NCBI GenBank assembly: GCA_023374045.1
Contig: CM041779.1
Coordinates: 272,338,062-272,402,061 of the forward strand
Origin: Limonium bicolor
Lineage: Eukaryota; Streptophyta; Magnoliopsida; Caryophyllales; Plumbaginaceae
Length of the DNA stretch: 64,000 nucleotides
Reading direction: 5' to 3'
In this document: piece after piece, positions 1 to 12,619 of the stretch
How the letters are laid out: every line of letters starts with the position of its first letter
Numbering within the stretch: the stretch's first letter is position 1
Translations under genes and position numbers: made by a program
Notes under the pieces: generated by a model
Seen by the model: only the letters and a program-made list of their open reading frames with translations
Told to the model about the DNA's origin: nothing
Database searches by the model: none

Positions 1-2202
1 CGTTTTCCAATAAAATGGTATTCTATCTCTGATAAGTGAAAGCCCAATTTGAGGGGTTTATTCCCACCCAAAGGCCTCACAACAAGGAGAGGTATCCCCA
101 CCCTAAAAGGAGTGGTTTGTTCTCCGCCCCCGTCAATAGTATCATCTCTATATTCTCACTGGTGCTCACTTGGCAATTCCTCCACAATTAAATTATAGGT
201 CATGTAACTGTTGTATCTACGAGTTGTAGTTCCTTCATGGCTTAGATAAGCCCCATTATGCCTTCTTTCAATTCTATCAACCGTCAGGTTACATCACTAG
301 ATGTAGTATTGGATTTCATGGTAAGTCGTTGCATTCTGCTTCCCACTATGGAAGTTCGCTCAGGTCGTCTGAGGTTAATCAGTGTTGTGACAATACCTTC
401 GCTCTCATAGACTTGCGCCTTTAGCAATTAAGGATAGGTTCGTATTAGGCATTTGCCTTACGGTGTCTAAGTTGGATATTTATCCTGGTTATCACGTGCT
501 TCTGTCTCAATGCTTCGTTCAACATTCGTTGACTACGCTACCCGTTAATGATTAATCATACTTGGGTATTAATGAGTTAGGCAAACAATACTGACCATCG
601 TTTATGGGTTTCGTTTGGCTCAACTATACCAACTCCGTGGTGTAGTCCTCTGAGCTTCCCTCTTTCGGGATTGTATGTCTTTGATCTTTGGTAGGTCATT
701 TCTTAAATTCATTTTCTCTGATTCCATTCCTATGGTTTACCAACATCTTCAATGAAGAATGTTGTTACTGGTATTCTTAGCGGTCATCCTGGGAGATTTA
801 CCCCGTTCTTGTTGAAAGTCGTTGCGTCAACTGCCCTCATTGTATCTCGTAATACATTCCTTGTAGGTTATTACTTACGTAGGGTTTTGCTCGCATTGTA
901 GTGTGATCTCTTCGGTTCTTCGCTTTGAGGTTTGGGATTGGTGTTGGATTGATGTCCTTACCTATAGTGTCGGTTGTTTGTTGTTGAAGTAGGTTTCCTA
1001 GGTCTGAGATTGATAAAGCCAAGGCTGTGAACTGTTGCTGATGTTTACATCGTTTAGTGTTCTGACCATGTCCAGCCCTCCGCTGAATGGTGTGCCAACT
1101 TAATTTCTTACGGTCAGGCTGTCAGGCCCTTCCAAGTTCTCGTTCTCCAGTTCTTAAGGATTTGTAATCCGGTACTAAAATGCATTATAGCTGTAGCATT
1201 CTATTATCTTGCCATGATGGCTTCCCGTATAGCTTTATCGTGGCAGCACTTGCTATGGCAAGTGCGCCATGCAAGATGGGCTATCGGTACTCTGTAAGTC
1301 GGTAGTGGTACCTTCTCCTAATCTCCATGTAACTTGTAGTCCACGGGACTCCTTCTTCGCCCTCTTAGTTTTGGATAATCGATTATCTGGGCAGCTCCGT
1401 GATTATCTCCACAGTATAGTTACTTATCAGGGTGTTCCTCCTTCTGAGGGAACCCTCTTTCATTTGCTTTCGCCTTACTTCTCGCTCTCGTTCCCACGCA
1501 TTGACTCTCCTTTAGGCACTACGTCGTAGTCCTATTCCAGTATATAACTTGCATGCGTTTTCATGGTCGTCTGCACTATGTCGGTCAGGTTTTTGTAACC
1601 TTTCGAGTTGTATAGGGTTTGGAGTTCCTCGTTTCGTAATAGACTTTTAGGTAGTCTTTATTCTCATGCGCGGCATTGTCCCGCTGTTATGCTCCTTCGG
1701 ACTACTGTTCGGTGTTCCTTTCACTTCTTATTTCCTCTCCACTGCACTCATAGTGCTTTCATTTTTATTGGTATGGCGGGTTATCTCGACTGCGTAGCAT
1801 GTCGACCCATGTTGCCGATAATTACCATTCTCTCATTGATAGGATTCCGTTGGCAGCGCCTGTTTCAACGTTGCGCTCCAATCAGGACCTTCAAGTTTTC
1901 GTAAACTATTGTATAACGAGGTATTTCTCGTATTACATAATGCTAACTAACTGCCAGATCGGGTTTTCCCCGAGTAAGAGAAGACTTTCTTCTTTCTGGC
2001 GTTCGTTCCCTTTTTCAGAACTAGGGACGCGGAGGGCGGGTATAGGTATTGTAGGTATCCGGTAACCACCGGGAAGTCCTAACTAACGCACCTCTCGCAC
2101 TATCTCTCAACCCTTAACCCATAACTCAAACTCTAACTTGGTATTCACCTAAGTTCGGTAATTCTAGTCATCAGAGCGTAACTACGCTCTGATGCCACTT
2201 TT
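1..2202 (-). mobile_element. degenerate internal region of a minus-strand Ty3/Gypsy-like element
   Basis: This stretch ends at a primer-binding site followed directly by an LTR start, so it should be the gag side of a retrotransposon read on the minus strand whose other end lies outside the window. The primer-binding site at 2186-2197 is the reverse complement of an initiator-Met-tRNA-type site with one change (GCTCTGATGCCA instead of GCTCTGATACCA). Neither strand has a long open frame, and I could not recognise a Gag domain. The element is either very decayed or this part is non-coding. Confidence 0.5.
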
Positions 2203-5200
2203 TGTAACACCCCAACTCAAAAAACCGGAATAATCGCATAACCTCCAAGTACTTATATTAACATTGCAGCGGAAATTTCTACAACAGTTGGTGTTACCGC
2301 CGTTAGTCACCCACGTGACTAACTAGGCCTACTAAATTCTTCAAGATCTAGCTACGGTCTGATGGACCCGAATATACCGAACATAAGTACTTACAAATCT
2401 TAACCAAAATACATACGAAAAGAACAAGTGTCTCTCATCCTAATACATCTTACTACAATAGTCTACCATACGAGTGTACATGCACAACTCGTATGTCAAA
2501 GGTAAACCCGTAATACATCTACCCCTTCCTACTCTCAAGCTGGGTCGTCTTCTGCCTCTTACCTGAAAAATAATATGGATGCCCCGAGGGGCTCAGCACC
2601 TTTGCTGGTACGATTAACGTGTAGCCCCCAAGCTAACGGGCTACGCTTGACTATTTTGTCGTATACATGTGATTTATTATTCATACAACAATAATAAGAA
2701 GTATAATAAAACACAACACAATCATGTGAACAATCACAGCTCAAACATATTGAACGACTTAATAAGCGTTCCTGAAGTAAGTGACTTAGCTTTTCAACTC
2801 CTTAAATTGAGAATCCTTTGATTTTCATATTCATCCTTATCTCAATGTACCAACCGTTCTTTAATTAGAATTGGTTGTTCCTTAATTCATTGTTATCTTT
2901 GTCGAGTCAAAAGTAACCCTAACCAATGAGCTATTAACTCCATTTGGTTAAATAAACAATATTTCTTAAAATTAGTTGGGATTTAGGTAGATCCCACCAC
3001 ACCATCTTAATAATGCCTCCCACCTTGAACAGAAATCGAGGTGGCCGAGTCTATTTGTTGACTCTAGGCGACTAGTCCAAAGACAAGTCTCAATGAAGGT
3101 TGGCTCTAATAAAAGGTAACCGGCCTCTTACTTCAAACATGCATGACCGAACCGTCCCGGATTCCTCACCCCACCACCCCCAAGTTCCAGTTAGTAGAAG
3201 TCTCGAAGACAATTTTTGTTAGTTAAACCTCTTTTATTTATTAACCAACTAATATTACGGAGTGTTCAATGTTCTCATACAATCGTTTACTAAACATAGT
3301 TAGTAAGTCCTCAAAGGTAAGTTGTGTTAGTTTAATACGCACACACAACAATGCAATAAACCAGTTGCATGCTTTATCTTGTTTAGTCGAAACATATAAA
3401 CAAACAGCACACAAGCCGAGGGACACCTTGTTAGCAAGCAAGCTACAAGAAAACCATACCGTTCACCGTTGTCGTCGGTTGTCTATCTCCTCTGGAGTCC
3501 AAATACTTAAATCCTATAACATTCATCAAATTGGGTGGTTAATTTCTTTTAATTAACCAAACTCATATCATCACTAACGATTCCCAACTAAATACCACTA
3601 AGTCATTGTAGTTCAAACTTAATTACATAAGTTGTTTACTTCTCATTATTTCTCACACTTGCTCACACCCCTAATGACCATAAAATGTCACCAAACAAGC
3701 CTTAACTATCATCTAACAACATTACTAATCAATCCCATTCATTTCCCTTCATAAAAAACTCACGATGCAATTTCTGGGTTGGTTTGGGTCTTGGTCCGGA
3801 CCTATAGTCCCGGACCAAGTCATTTCAGCAACTCTCGACAATAATAATGGGCTAGGTCCCGGACCACCTCTAAAGTGAAATTTCAGCAGGTTTTAAGTGC
3901 TGGTCCAGGACTTTATCCAAGGACCAAGTCCCGGACCTTACATTAAAATGTTAAATTTTACAGTTTTGAACTTCATTCTCCACTTGTTCTTTGGCCCAAT
4001 CTTCATCTAATCTCTCCACATGTATCCTAACATGCTCTAACACCATTTTAACCCCCTAAACCTTTTCATCTCAAGGTTACAACTCCATTACACCTTTACC
4101 CAAATATTGTAATTTGTTTACACTTACAACCTCAAACTCTCTTGCATTATTTCCTTGTAACTCATTCCTAACCTCATCTCAAGTGGTACTACTTACCAAT
4201 TCTCTTCACAACTCTTCCTAGAGTGTGTTAACCTCATTTCTTCAAGTATAACTTCATAAATCATTGTTTACCACCTAGTTATACTAGACTTAGTTATATT
4301 CCATTTCCATGCACAATTTCCTTTCCTTTACATTTCCTACTCATTATTCCCAAGCTTGCACATACATATGCATCTCTAGTCGTACTCTTATTACCTTACA
4401 TCTTCTTCTCATTCATCGTGACCATGCTAAATCCTCCTTTGACATTTTCATCTTCATCATCCAAGTCCACTCATTACTATCAAAGTCATACACACTAGTT
4501 CATACCTAAACCATCTCAAGGCATCATTCTCCTACAGATTTTTGCACAATCCCATACACCTGTCATACCATATTCTTGGTGTGTTTAATTCACCCATTTA
4601 ACCTCTAATTTCTCCTAATCAACTCTAGGTCATTCCTACTCATAAGAATACCTTAGTTAACTCATTTCTACTCAAATTTCCTTTAATGACTCCTAGTAAG
4701 TCCTAGGTCATATTAACTCACAAATACCCTTAAAACACTTGGTTTTCTACCCAAAGTTTGACATAGCTTCTCTAGTATATTGTTATGCCCAATTGCATAG
4801 TTTTTCTTCCCTAATCATCTAAAGCTAACTAAATCCTAGTGGGTGTTATTCACACATCAATTGCACTCAAATACATCAATTCCCATTACAATGCATAAAC
4901 CTTAAATTGCATAGCACTAAGGCTCTTAAATGACATGGCTCTTTGGACTTAAATGACATAAATTAAACACTGAATTTCCATCATTTTGAGTTATCAACCT
5001 GCATTAACATAATAATCCCATGGCAATACATAAAAGCCCTTATAGTTCATTTGTGATTGTTTTTATAACTCATATGCCATTTGCTCCTTATTCACAAGTT
5101 CATAAGCTTGTTCATATCTTTCCTAGGTCAATATAACCCATGTTTATAATTTAAGCTCTAGGCTACATTTTGTATCAATATAGACACAATCCCTTGAGGC

Positions 5201-6530
5201 ATTAAACTACATTAAGGTAAGTCATTTACCTTAAGATTTCAAGCCCTTTTTCTCTCTTCTTCTCTTGATTCCCTTGATTGAATTCAGCCAAGGAAGTTTG
5301 ATCACTTTCCATACTTTTAACCAAGGTTCAAATTAAGACAATGAGTACTAAGTGAGACCCTTAGACTCATTAAAACAACTCTTAAGTATTAAGAGGGTGC
5401 TTAAAGCACTAAAAAGGATAATTACCTTAGGAATCTTGGAATGGAGTTTGGTAGGGAATCAAAGCAAGGCTTCAACTAAGCTCTTGAACATTGAACCATG
5501 GCTAATACAAGGAATGAAATGAGCCATCTTAAGAAGCCAATTCGTCCATGTATAAAAAATGGAGGAAAGGATGATTTTTGAAAGCTTTTCTTACCTTAAA
5601 CCAAAGAGAGTGTAAACTAGCTCTTGAATATGAACTTTCCTCTTCAAATGGAGCTCCTTCAATGGATTCAAACTTCAGTTTTGGATGATTTGAAAAGAGC
5701 ACTTGAAAGGTCTTGACCCAACTAAGAAGCATATGTGATTTATTTGTGATTTGGAGTTTTGTGTTGACTTGGGCAAGCCATGGAAGTTCAAGAATAATGG
5801 AGGTTGGAGCTTTTACAGTTTTGGGGCAGAGAGAGTGAAGAAAATCATTTGGGGAAGAAGGAAGGAATGAGAGGAGAGGAGAGAGGAGGGAGTAAAGTAG
5901 ATATTTGTTACTTTTGTTAAAGCAAATAGTGAATTTACACTTCCCTTCTTCTTTTGTAAATGCTGGTAGCTAAGGATTGTGAGTCACCTTGTAAAAACCG
6001 GCTCCATTAGTTAATTAGGGATGGTCATTTGACCATTGACCAATCAAAGAAGATTTATGACTTAAATTGTTACTATTTGGGTACTATTCATAATTAGTGC
6101 ACAAATTTGTGAAATTTTTGTAATCTCTTTGATTTAGGCTTCCTAATGTGATACTAAGTAGCACACATGTTTATTAAGGTATAACCTTGGTCATTTAGCC
6201 ACTCAAAACTCATTTCCAAGACAATTTTTCAAAAATGTGCTTTAAGGTGTTTTAAAGCACAATTTGGGTTTTAGCTTGTTTTTGAGCTTGGTTTTCTTTG
6301 GTAATTTTTTTAACTTGTTCTTTAGCATGTTAATAAGGTCTAGGAATTCCCTTTGGGTCCTAACCAAGGTTACACAAGGTCTTGAGCTACTATTTGCATA
6401 AATTGCCTTTATGGTGTATTCTTGTGTTTTCTATGGTTTAACTTGTCTACCAATGTTTCTAAGGCATGTTTTAGACCTATTACATTATAACTTGATGTTT
6501 AATTACCATAGATAGGTTTGGGGTATTTCA
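2203..6530 (-). repeat. 4.3-kb LTR of the first minus-strand element
   Basis: The LTR begins TGTAACACCCC just after the primer-binding site and ends GGGGTATTTCA, the same termini as the chromovirus LTRs at 27223-30629 and 37014-42694. The interior shares landmarks with those LTRs: a 'GCAGCGGAAAT' block, a 'TAGTCACCCACG' block and a 'GCACCTTTGCTGGTACGATTAACGTG' type block. It is therefore a Tekay/Del-type LTR read on the minus strand, and probably the 5' LTR of the element at its left. No coding region is supported inside it. The flank after 6530 starts ACGCA, but the partner TSD is outside the window. Confidence 0.75.
3790..3945. repeat. cluster of GGTCCGGGACC-type palindromic words
   Basis: About 155 bp inside the LTR hold several copies of 'GGTCCGGACC', 'GTCCCGGACCAAGTC', 'GGTCCCGGACCACC' and 'AAGTCCCGGACC', facing each other in both orientations. 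The words resemble in style, but not in sequence, the hairpin arrays in other LTRs of this window. Confidence 0.6.
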
Positions 6531-7462
6531 ACGCAAGTGCAAGAATACTACGAACACTAACACATGTTGAAGGAATCTCAAATCTAAAAGCTCGGACTTA
6601 CAAAGGGTTAACCCACGGACCTCATAAGCAGATTCACTAACCAATTAAATAGAGCAAAAGATTACAGAAGGCTAAGCTTGGGGAACCTGAACAATGCTCA
6701 ACTTACTGCTAACTGGCTGATATAAGGAATGTTCCACCCTCGGGAGATGTCCTTATCCAAAGGACCAAACAAACCTCTCGAACTCACACCGCAGCCCACT
6801 CAAACCAGAGCACAACAGGCAAAGCTCTTCTGAACTCGCATCACACCGCTCAGAACTCACTAACCATCTCACACCCAAAATGCAGCACTCGTAGACTAAA
6901 CTCACACCCAAACTCACATCACATCGTATTACCTTACTCAAACTTGTAGCCCACACTCATCACATCCCCCCATAACTAAAGTGCAAATCTAGTCGGATCA
7001 CACAACCGAAGCACTCCTAAATCCACATCACCACTCATCACCTGAGCCAAACTCATCTGAACTCAGATACATCTCACGGCCCGAACACATCTCACTAACT
7101 CACATCCCAGAGCACAACGCAAACTCACAACCCAGGCACACAACCAAAGCTCATAACTCTAACAAACCAGAACTCACATTCGATCGTCCTTGTCTAAAGG
7201 ACCCGACTCCTTGTGACTCAAACTCAAAGCATAGAAAGTACACAGACAAACAGACACTACGCTTCCGCTGCGCTACCCTGACAGTGGACAACCACAAAGC
7301 CAACACACACAACTCCAAATATCAACCAAATCAGGTAGCAGATAACAGACATTTCACAAAACAAATAACACATAGCACATAACAGACAAAGACACAGAAG
7401 CGTAGACATGTAGACACCCACAAAACCCAACGAAATCCAAACCTGGCTCTGATACCACTAAA
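6531..7462 (-). mobile_element. primer-binding-site end of a second minus-strand LTR element
   Basis: This 0.9-kb piece lies between the end of the first LTR and the start of another. At its right end is GCTCTGATACCA (7446-7457), the exact complement of an initiator-Met primer-binding site, five bases before the next LTR. The rest is C- and A-rich with many imperfect repeats of 'AACTCACA' and 'CAGAGCACA' and no open frame. The simplest reading is that the first element jumped into the internal region of this one. Confidence 0.5.
7446..7457 (-). other. primer-binding site (initiator Met tRNA type) of the second element
   Basis: The sequence GCTCTGATACCA on the plus strand reads TGGTATCAGAGC on the minus strand, the usual match to the 3' end of plant initiator Met tRNA. 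It is five bases from an LTR that starts TGTAATGACCC. Confidence 0.75.
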
Positions 7463-9364
7463 TGTAATGACCCAAAAACTACCCTAGGAGTTAGGGACGT
7501 TACACACCACGTATCTATTACCTAATAACAGAAGGCTCTAATTCACGAAACCCAAAATGAAACATACACTTTTATTAACTAAACTATGGATTATAATGAT
7601 ACTCGAACATTTATGCGGAAGCCAAACTACATTACGTAACGGAACCAAATACAAAGGGGCCTCACACCACAGTTAAAAATGCAAAAAGGAAAGCAAAACC
7701 GAAAGCAAAGCAGAATCTTCGAATAGAGGCTTAGACCTGCAAATTACACGGAAGTAGAGGTGAGCCAAACTATAACTCAGCAGGTGATAAACCTCATCAG
7801 CTGAGCATGCTCAAAACATATACCGAATATACATATACATATACGAATACATAGCTTAACAAAAATAGATTAGAGGTCGAAGCGAAAATCAGACAGAAGA
7901 ATAAGCTTTCCTAAATCAGATAAGAAACATATCAAAACAGAAATAGAGAGCTTAACAAAACAAAGGTGGGACACTAGACACCAGCTGACACATCAGAAGG
8001 GCGAACACTAAAGCCCTATGGATCTACAGATCCCACACAGAAGTCGTTAAGATGACTATGGACCCATCCAAGGCTTAGAAGCTAAACATCTAGGTCCCAA
8101 AACAAAACCTTAATCAAAACAGAACAAAGAGTGTTGCAGGGCACTAACATCCAAGCACAAGGGCTCAAACACAACCAAAAACAGAATTCATAAGCTAAAA
8201 TAGAAGTCTTAAGCATGACTAGTAAAACATAGACGGTCAAACATAAATCAGAAGCTGAAACACGCCTTTAGAGCAAATTAGAGTTCAAAAGCTTATCAAA
8301 TACTTTTAGATCAAAATATGCACAAACACATGCTAAAACATGTGAAAACATATAGTATTCGAAAATAAGAATCCAACGCCGTAAACGGAACTCAAAACGA
8401 AGCTCAAATGAAGAAGTTACGCAAAAACTAAGGCCAGTCTGGACATGCGTCCGACCTTGCATGTTCGGACGTAAGCTGAGAGTCAGAAAATCCACCCGCG
8501 CATGATGTCCAAACTTACATGTTCAGACATAGCGAAAAATGCAAAATCAATTGCGGAAATCAGCTAGAACAAGGCCACAAATCCTCTACAAAACATACAT
8601 ATCTTATTGTAGCAAAATAGCCAATCGAAAACATACATCCACGGGGTTTTAACGCATCAAACGCACATCAAAATCAACCAAAAACATCACCAATCAGAGA
8701 GTCAAAATCAATCATATACGGAAACTAGAACGGAACCCCCGTGGTTGAACATACACAACTGAATCCATCTACCACCTACCTCACATCGAATGCAAAGCCA
8801 TCTCTGCGGACCCGACGACAAGCTCTACTTGAATCCCCACTCAACACAACGATCGGAGAACTAAACCATTCCAGAATCAAAAACCAAAATTAGAAAGGAG
8901 ATGGGAGAACTAAATGACAACGAAAATGGAATCTACAAACCAAACCTGAAGGACGAACAATCGATGACTGGGAGATCACAACGGACAACTCTAGCCACGA
9001 ATTGGAAGAGAAGAAGAATGGGAGAAGACGGAGCAAAGGGAAGAAGGGAGTGGAAGTTACTCCGTGAATGGCAGAGTGGGAGAACGATCGAGAAAAGAAA
9101 TGAAAGAAGGAGAGTCAATTAAACATAAATAGAAATTGGAAAAAAAAGGGAATTAGAAAAAGAAAGGAAAAGAAAATAATTTCCTAACTTATTAGCTAAT
9201 AACAAAATGAAAAGAATATGTTAAACCTCCTTCCTTCTAACTTATGATATTCTATCGTAAAAGACATCATTCCCCTAGAGACAAATACAAATATTATTAA
9301 CCTCCCTTTGCGAAACCGAAACAAAATAAAAGTAGAACGAAATAAAAAAAACTGGGGCATAACA
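7463..9364 (-). repeat. LTR of the second minus-strand element (right end inferred)
   Basis: The left end is firm: TGTAATGACCC next to the primer-binding site. The right end is proposed at GGGGCATAACA (9364), because it gives a TG...CA unit with roughly complementary tips and because the sequence beyond it looks unlike LTR. The partner LTR is outside the window, so the end is not proven. It contains one region of hairpin words (8435-8530) shared with other families. The plus-strand frame at 8901-9122 is a purine-rich chance frame. Confidence 0.5.
8435..8530. repeat. two copies of the GTCCGAAC hairpin word
   Basis: Two diverged inverted units are visible: one around 'GTCCGACCTTGCATGTTCGGAC' and one reading 'GTCCAAACTTACATGTTCAGAC'. 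Each is followed by a TAAGC- or TAGCG-type tail. They belong to the same family as the arrays at 11236-11513 and 28751-29213. Confidence 0.6.
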
Positions 9365-9593
9365 TCAAGTATACAACTTCCCGCGTTCTAGGGCTAGTAT
9401 ACCTTAAAATCGGGTCGCTGGGAGGAAGACAACTGAGTTGTCTACTTGCCTCTATATAAGCTTCGAATATGAACCAAATAAAACTCAGGTCTGAAGCATC
9501 GGAATCCATTATCCTGTGGTCCCATCCGACGTCTTTGTAGGCGAACACAACCCAGAGTCCTCCCGCTCTTCCCATTGTTGAAACTAACAACAA
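9365..9593 (-). pseudogene. coding-like fragment cut by the LTR, unassigned
   Basis: A minus-strand frame opens at 9593 and runs about 76 codons up to the proposed LTR boundary at 9364, after which it only reads LTR sequence. The peptide has a mixed, protein-like composition (GGLWVVFAYKDVGWDHRIMD near the start, then an acidic and aromatic stretch). It weakly recalls the N-terminal region of Mutator-like transposases, but no diagnostic motif is present, so I do not assign it. The upstream region (9600-9830) is purine-rich and could be a leader. It may also be chance. Confidence 0.2.
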
Positions 9594-11001
9594 ACTAAAA
9601 AAGAAATGGAGAGGATAGGTTTTAGAATCGAAATATCGTGAACTCGCTCCAAATCATAAGGGAACTATAGGGATGAGTGGGAAACAGAAATTGCTGGAGA
9701 AATCGAAGAAAGAAATCTGAATTTGGGGAAAATTAACAAGAATATCGATCGAAGGGAGCAAGTGAGAGTTGGAGGGAAATTGAAGAGACACTCAGTGATC
9801 ATAGAGAGAAGTTGGAAAATGGGTTTTTTACTGAAACAATAAAAAATTGGGCTAAAAATGGTAACTTTTCGTCAGGGGCATAATGGTCATTGTCCAGAGA
9901 GTGTTTACGGCAAATTTAACGTCCATCACCCAGTAGTGGCATATTGTGAATTTCAAACAAAATCATGGCATATGAGGGACAAGTCTCGAAAAAGGCATAT
10001 ATTGTGAATTATGAAACATTTAAATAGCATATTGTGAATTTTTCCAATATTTATTAGTGAAAATGAAATGTTTTCTACATTTAAAAAGACATGAAATACA
10101 ATGGAGATAAGAACATATAAGTAGTAGTAATAATAAAGATAATATAATAATAAAATGTACATAAAATGATTTAAAATAATTCTAAAATAATAATGATAAA
10201 GACAAAATAAAGTTTCTATCATACAAAAGCTTTTATCATTAACCCTTACTAATTCTTCATAATATGAAGAAAGCCATAGAAAACAAAAGTTTTTTTTATC
10301 ATACAAACAACATTTGTCTTACACCCACATTAGTCATTCACAAGAAAAGACCCCTTGTTCACTTCATAAACAAATAATCTGTTTTATTCTTGCTCCAATT
10401 AATTTACTTCAAAAGCCATTATTGACCTATAAAAACGACAAATCTATTCTAAAAATCATCATCAGCCTCCTAGTCAGTAATAAGAACTAATTTTTAACCA
10501 CATTGCAAAAGTCGGCCATCTGCTTGGTAAGATCATTAATAACGAGCTTAAGTACGTACTTCCTCCGTAGTTTGTAGAAGGTTGATCATCGTCACCACTG
10601 CATAGATAGACAAAAATTTAAATTCTTTCATATAAGCATACATACAACTATAAAAACTCATACATCATAGATAAACCACAAAAATAAGAGTAAACAAAGA
10701 AACATATAGAACAACCTCTTAAATGTCACCAGCATAGAACTTCTTTCATCACAAATGCATAACCAATTTAACCATTAAGTCAAGTTTCATAGGAACGCAA
10801 AGCCATATTATTGGTAGGTACTTATCACTTCATCCAAATCAAGGTGTGATGGTTATCTATGTAGGCATACCAAAAGATTAAATTTTTAATAGCTAAGATC
10901 AGATTCAATATCAAACACAAACAAGCACAATCTACGAGTAAGTAGCATCAAGGGACAATGTCCTTTGTTGACCCAACAAGTCTCACTCACACATGAACCT
11001 C
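9594..11001. other. flanking DNA left of the Athila element, no firm gene
   Basis: This region is AT-rich. Three copies of a 'GGCATATTGTGAATT'-like phrase lie at 9930-10050; such phrases are often seen near ends of DNA transposons, but I found no terminal inverted repeat pair. A minus-strand stretch around 10490-10590 could encode about 30 residues with many Lys, Leu and Val, ending in a stop. It might be the end of a decayed exon; it has no recognisable domain. The minus frame at 9953-10306 is a low-complexity AT frame. Confidence 0.3.
10997..11001. other. left target-site duplication ACCTC of the Athila element
   Basis: ACCTC just before the 5' LTR is repeated exactly at 62983-62987 just after the 3' LTR, 52 kb away. 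This ties the two LTRs to one insertion event. Confidence 0.9.
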
Positions 11002-11235
11002 TGATAAGTGAATGGGTTTTAGTGTTTTTTTAAATGCTTAATTTTCATACTTGCTTGATAATATTCCACACTTATCATGTTTTCCTTTAGTTTTTGTTCA
11101 AAAAGAATTGATACCTTTTTATGTGTCAAGCATAAAAAAGCCACAAAAAATAGTAGATTAACTCATGAGGGTGATGAGACAACAAACGGGGATCGAATCG
11201 AAGTCAGAATGAAGATTTTAGAGGCTTTTGAAGCT

Positions 11236-11513
11236 ATGTCCGAACTTGTGTCCAAACATCCATGTTCGGACACAAGTCAAAAGTTCCAGTGCTTTGCCTA
11301 AAGAAGTTTCCGAACTTATGTCCGAACCTCGAAGTTCGGACACAAAGCAATACTTGCAACGAAGAAGTCAAAACCCCGCTCCAAGACCATATGTCCGAAC
11401 TTGTGTCCGAACATTGAAGTTCAGACACAAGTCGAGACTTTTGCAAAAGAAGCCAGATCCGCGCTCCAAAACAAGGTGTTCGAACATTGAAGTTCGGACA
11501 GAAGTTCGGACGC
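11236..11513. repeat. array of four hairpin units in the Athila 5' LTR
   Basis: Four inverted units are spaced about 75-85 bp apart. The first pairs ACTTGTGTCCAAACAT with ATGTTCGGACACAAGT, and the third reads ACTTGTGTCCGAACAT against AAGTTCAGACACAAGT. Loops differ between units (CC, CGA, TGA). The array ends about 56 bp upstream of the TATA box, a place where promoter elements would act. Confidence 0.85.
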
Positions 11514-11568
11514 GGCTAAATTTTCAGCAAAAAGTGCTGCCTTTTGAAGAAAGGAAAGGGGGGAAAGC

Positions 11569-11578
11569 TTATAAAAAG
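11569..11578 (+). promoter_or_regulatory. TATA box of the Athila 5' LTR
   Basis: TTATAAAAAG stands in a purine-rich context and is conserved in the 3' LTR at 61949-61958. Transcription should begin about 30 bp downstream, marking the U3/R boundary. Confidence 0.7.
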
Positions 11579-12601
11579 CCCTAATAAGATAGAGGAAGAG
11601 GGCTCATCTTGGTGACAGAAAACAACGCTCTTTAACGACAATTAAAGCTCTCAAATTCTTCATCATCAGCACCATCATCCTCAATTCCATTCATCACACA
11701 AATAATCATTGCCATCAAGGAGAATCGTCAGAAGTGAGTCCACGTTCATCTTCAACCTCGCGTCAACAAATCTTCGAATCTGGATAACAAGTGGAATTAG
11801 GAGTTTATTTCTAACTCTTGATGAATTATCTTCCCATTGTATTTATTTGTTTCGTTGATATGTCTGGCTAGAGAGGATTGTTCTGGGGGGGTTGTTCGTA
11901 ATGGATATTAACTAGCTAGAATTTCTGTAATTTGAATATGAGGTTTTATCAGATTGTTTCAAGGTTAATGTATAACATTCATCTTTCTATTAATATCATG
12001 AGTTTATAGAGTTTTTTTGCGAATCTTGTTACAATCAGATCAGGTGACTAACAAGAAGTTCAAATTAATCTGAAAAATTATGGAGAACTAGTCGGATAGA
12101 TGAGTTTTCCCTGCAATTGCTAATAATTCTTCACACTTATTCCGCTATATGTGTTTTGTCTGCTTCTAGATTAGAGCTGGCATGTTCTGATAGGTGAGCT
12201 CTTCGTTAACTAGGATTTAGAATCGAAGAGAGTATAAGAATTGACCAATCCGTTTCACATAATAAAACTGTAGGTATTGCTAAATTTATCCAGTAAAGAA
12301 CAACCCAAACCCGGAGTTCCATTCATTTTATCAAACTTATCATTTATTTTCATTAATTGTTCATTTAAAATTTGGTTTGGCTTTAATTTAATTTAATCAC
12401 AAAAAAAATTCACAACCCCCCTGAATATCCAGTTTTCTTAGGAGTAGACTTATTTTCTTTCAAGTCCCGTGGATTCGATACCTGGTTACTTAATTTCTAT
12501 ACTATAGTGACCGGGATTTTTGCAACCCGACAAAGACGTTGATTTGTTATTTTCTAGGTTAATTAATTAGTTTTAGCATATCAATTTCCCTGTTTGCAAA
12601 A

Positions 12602-12619
12602 TGGCACCGTTGCCGGGGA
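12602..12619 (+). other. primer-binding site, Asp tRNA type
   Basis: TGGCACCGTTGCCGGGGA lies three bases after the LTR end. It differs at one position from TGGCGCCGTTGCCGGGGA, the complement of the Asp tRNA 3' end that typifies Athila elements. Confidence 0.88.

Larger units (their letters stand above)
11002..12598 (+). repeat. 5' LTR of the Athila element
   Basis: The LTR is 1597 bp, against 1613 bp for the 3' copy. It runs from TGATAAG to TTTGCA. It holds four hairpin units (11236-11513), a TATA box at 11569-11578 about 56 bp after the last unit, and near the end the 'GGATTCGATACCTGG...GTGACCGGGATTTTTGCAACCCGAC' type segment seen in Athila LTRs. The frames at 11077-11301 and 11228-11584 only read through the hairpin array. 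Confidence 0.92.

Noticed and set aside
11236..11513. Regularly spaced palindromic repeats resembling a CRISPR array (also at 28751, 37222, 40801, 57502 and 61616)
   Set aside because: The units are imperfect, the spacers are homologous between LTR copies, there are no cas genes, and the DNA is a plant retrotransposon LTR.
11228..11584. Open frames through the hairpin arrays, with repeated peptides such as VRTCVRT and SDTS (also 28773-29117, 37130-37691, 40731-41117, 57468-57720)
   Set aside because: They appear on both strands, depend only on the repeated DNA word and are not kept in the same frame between LTR copies.
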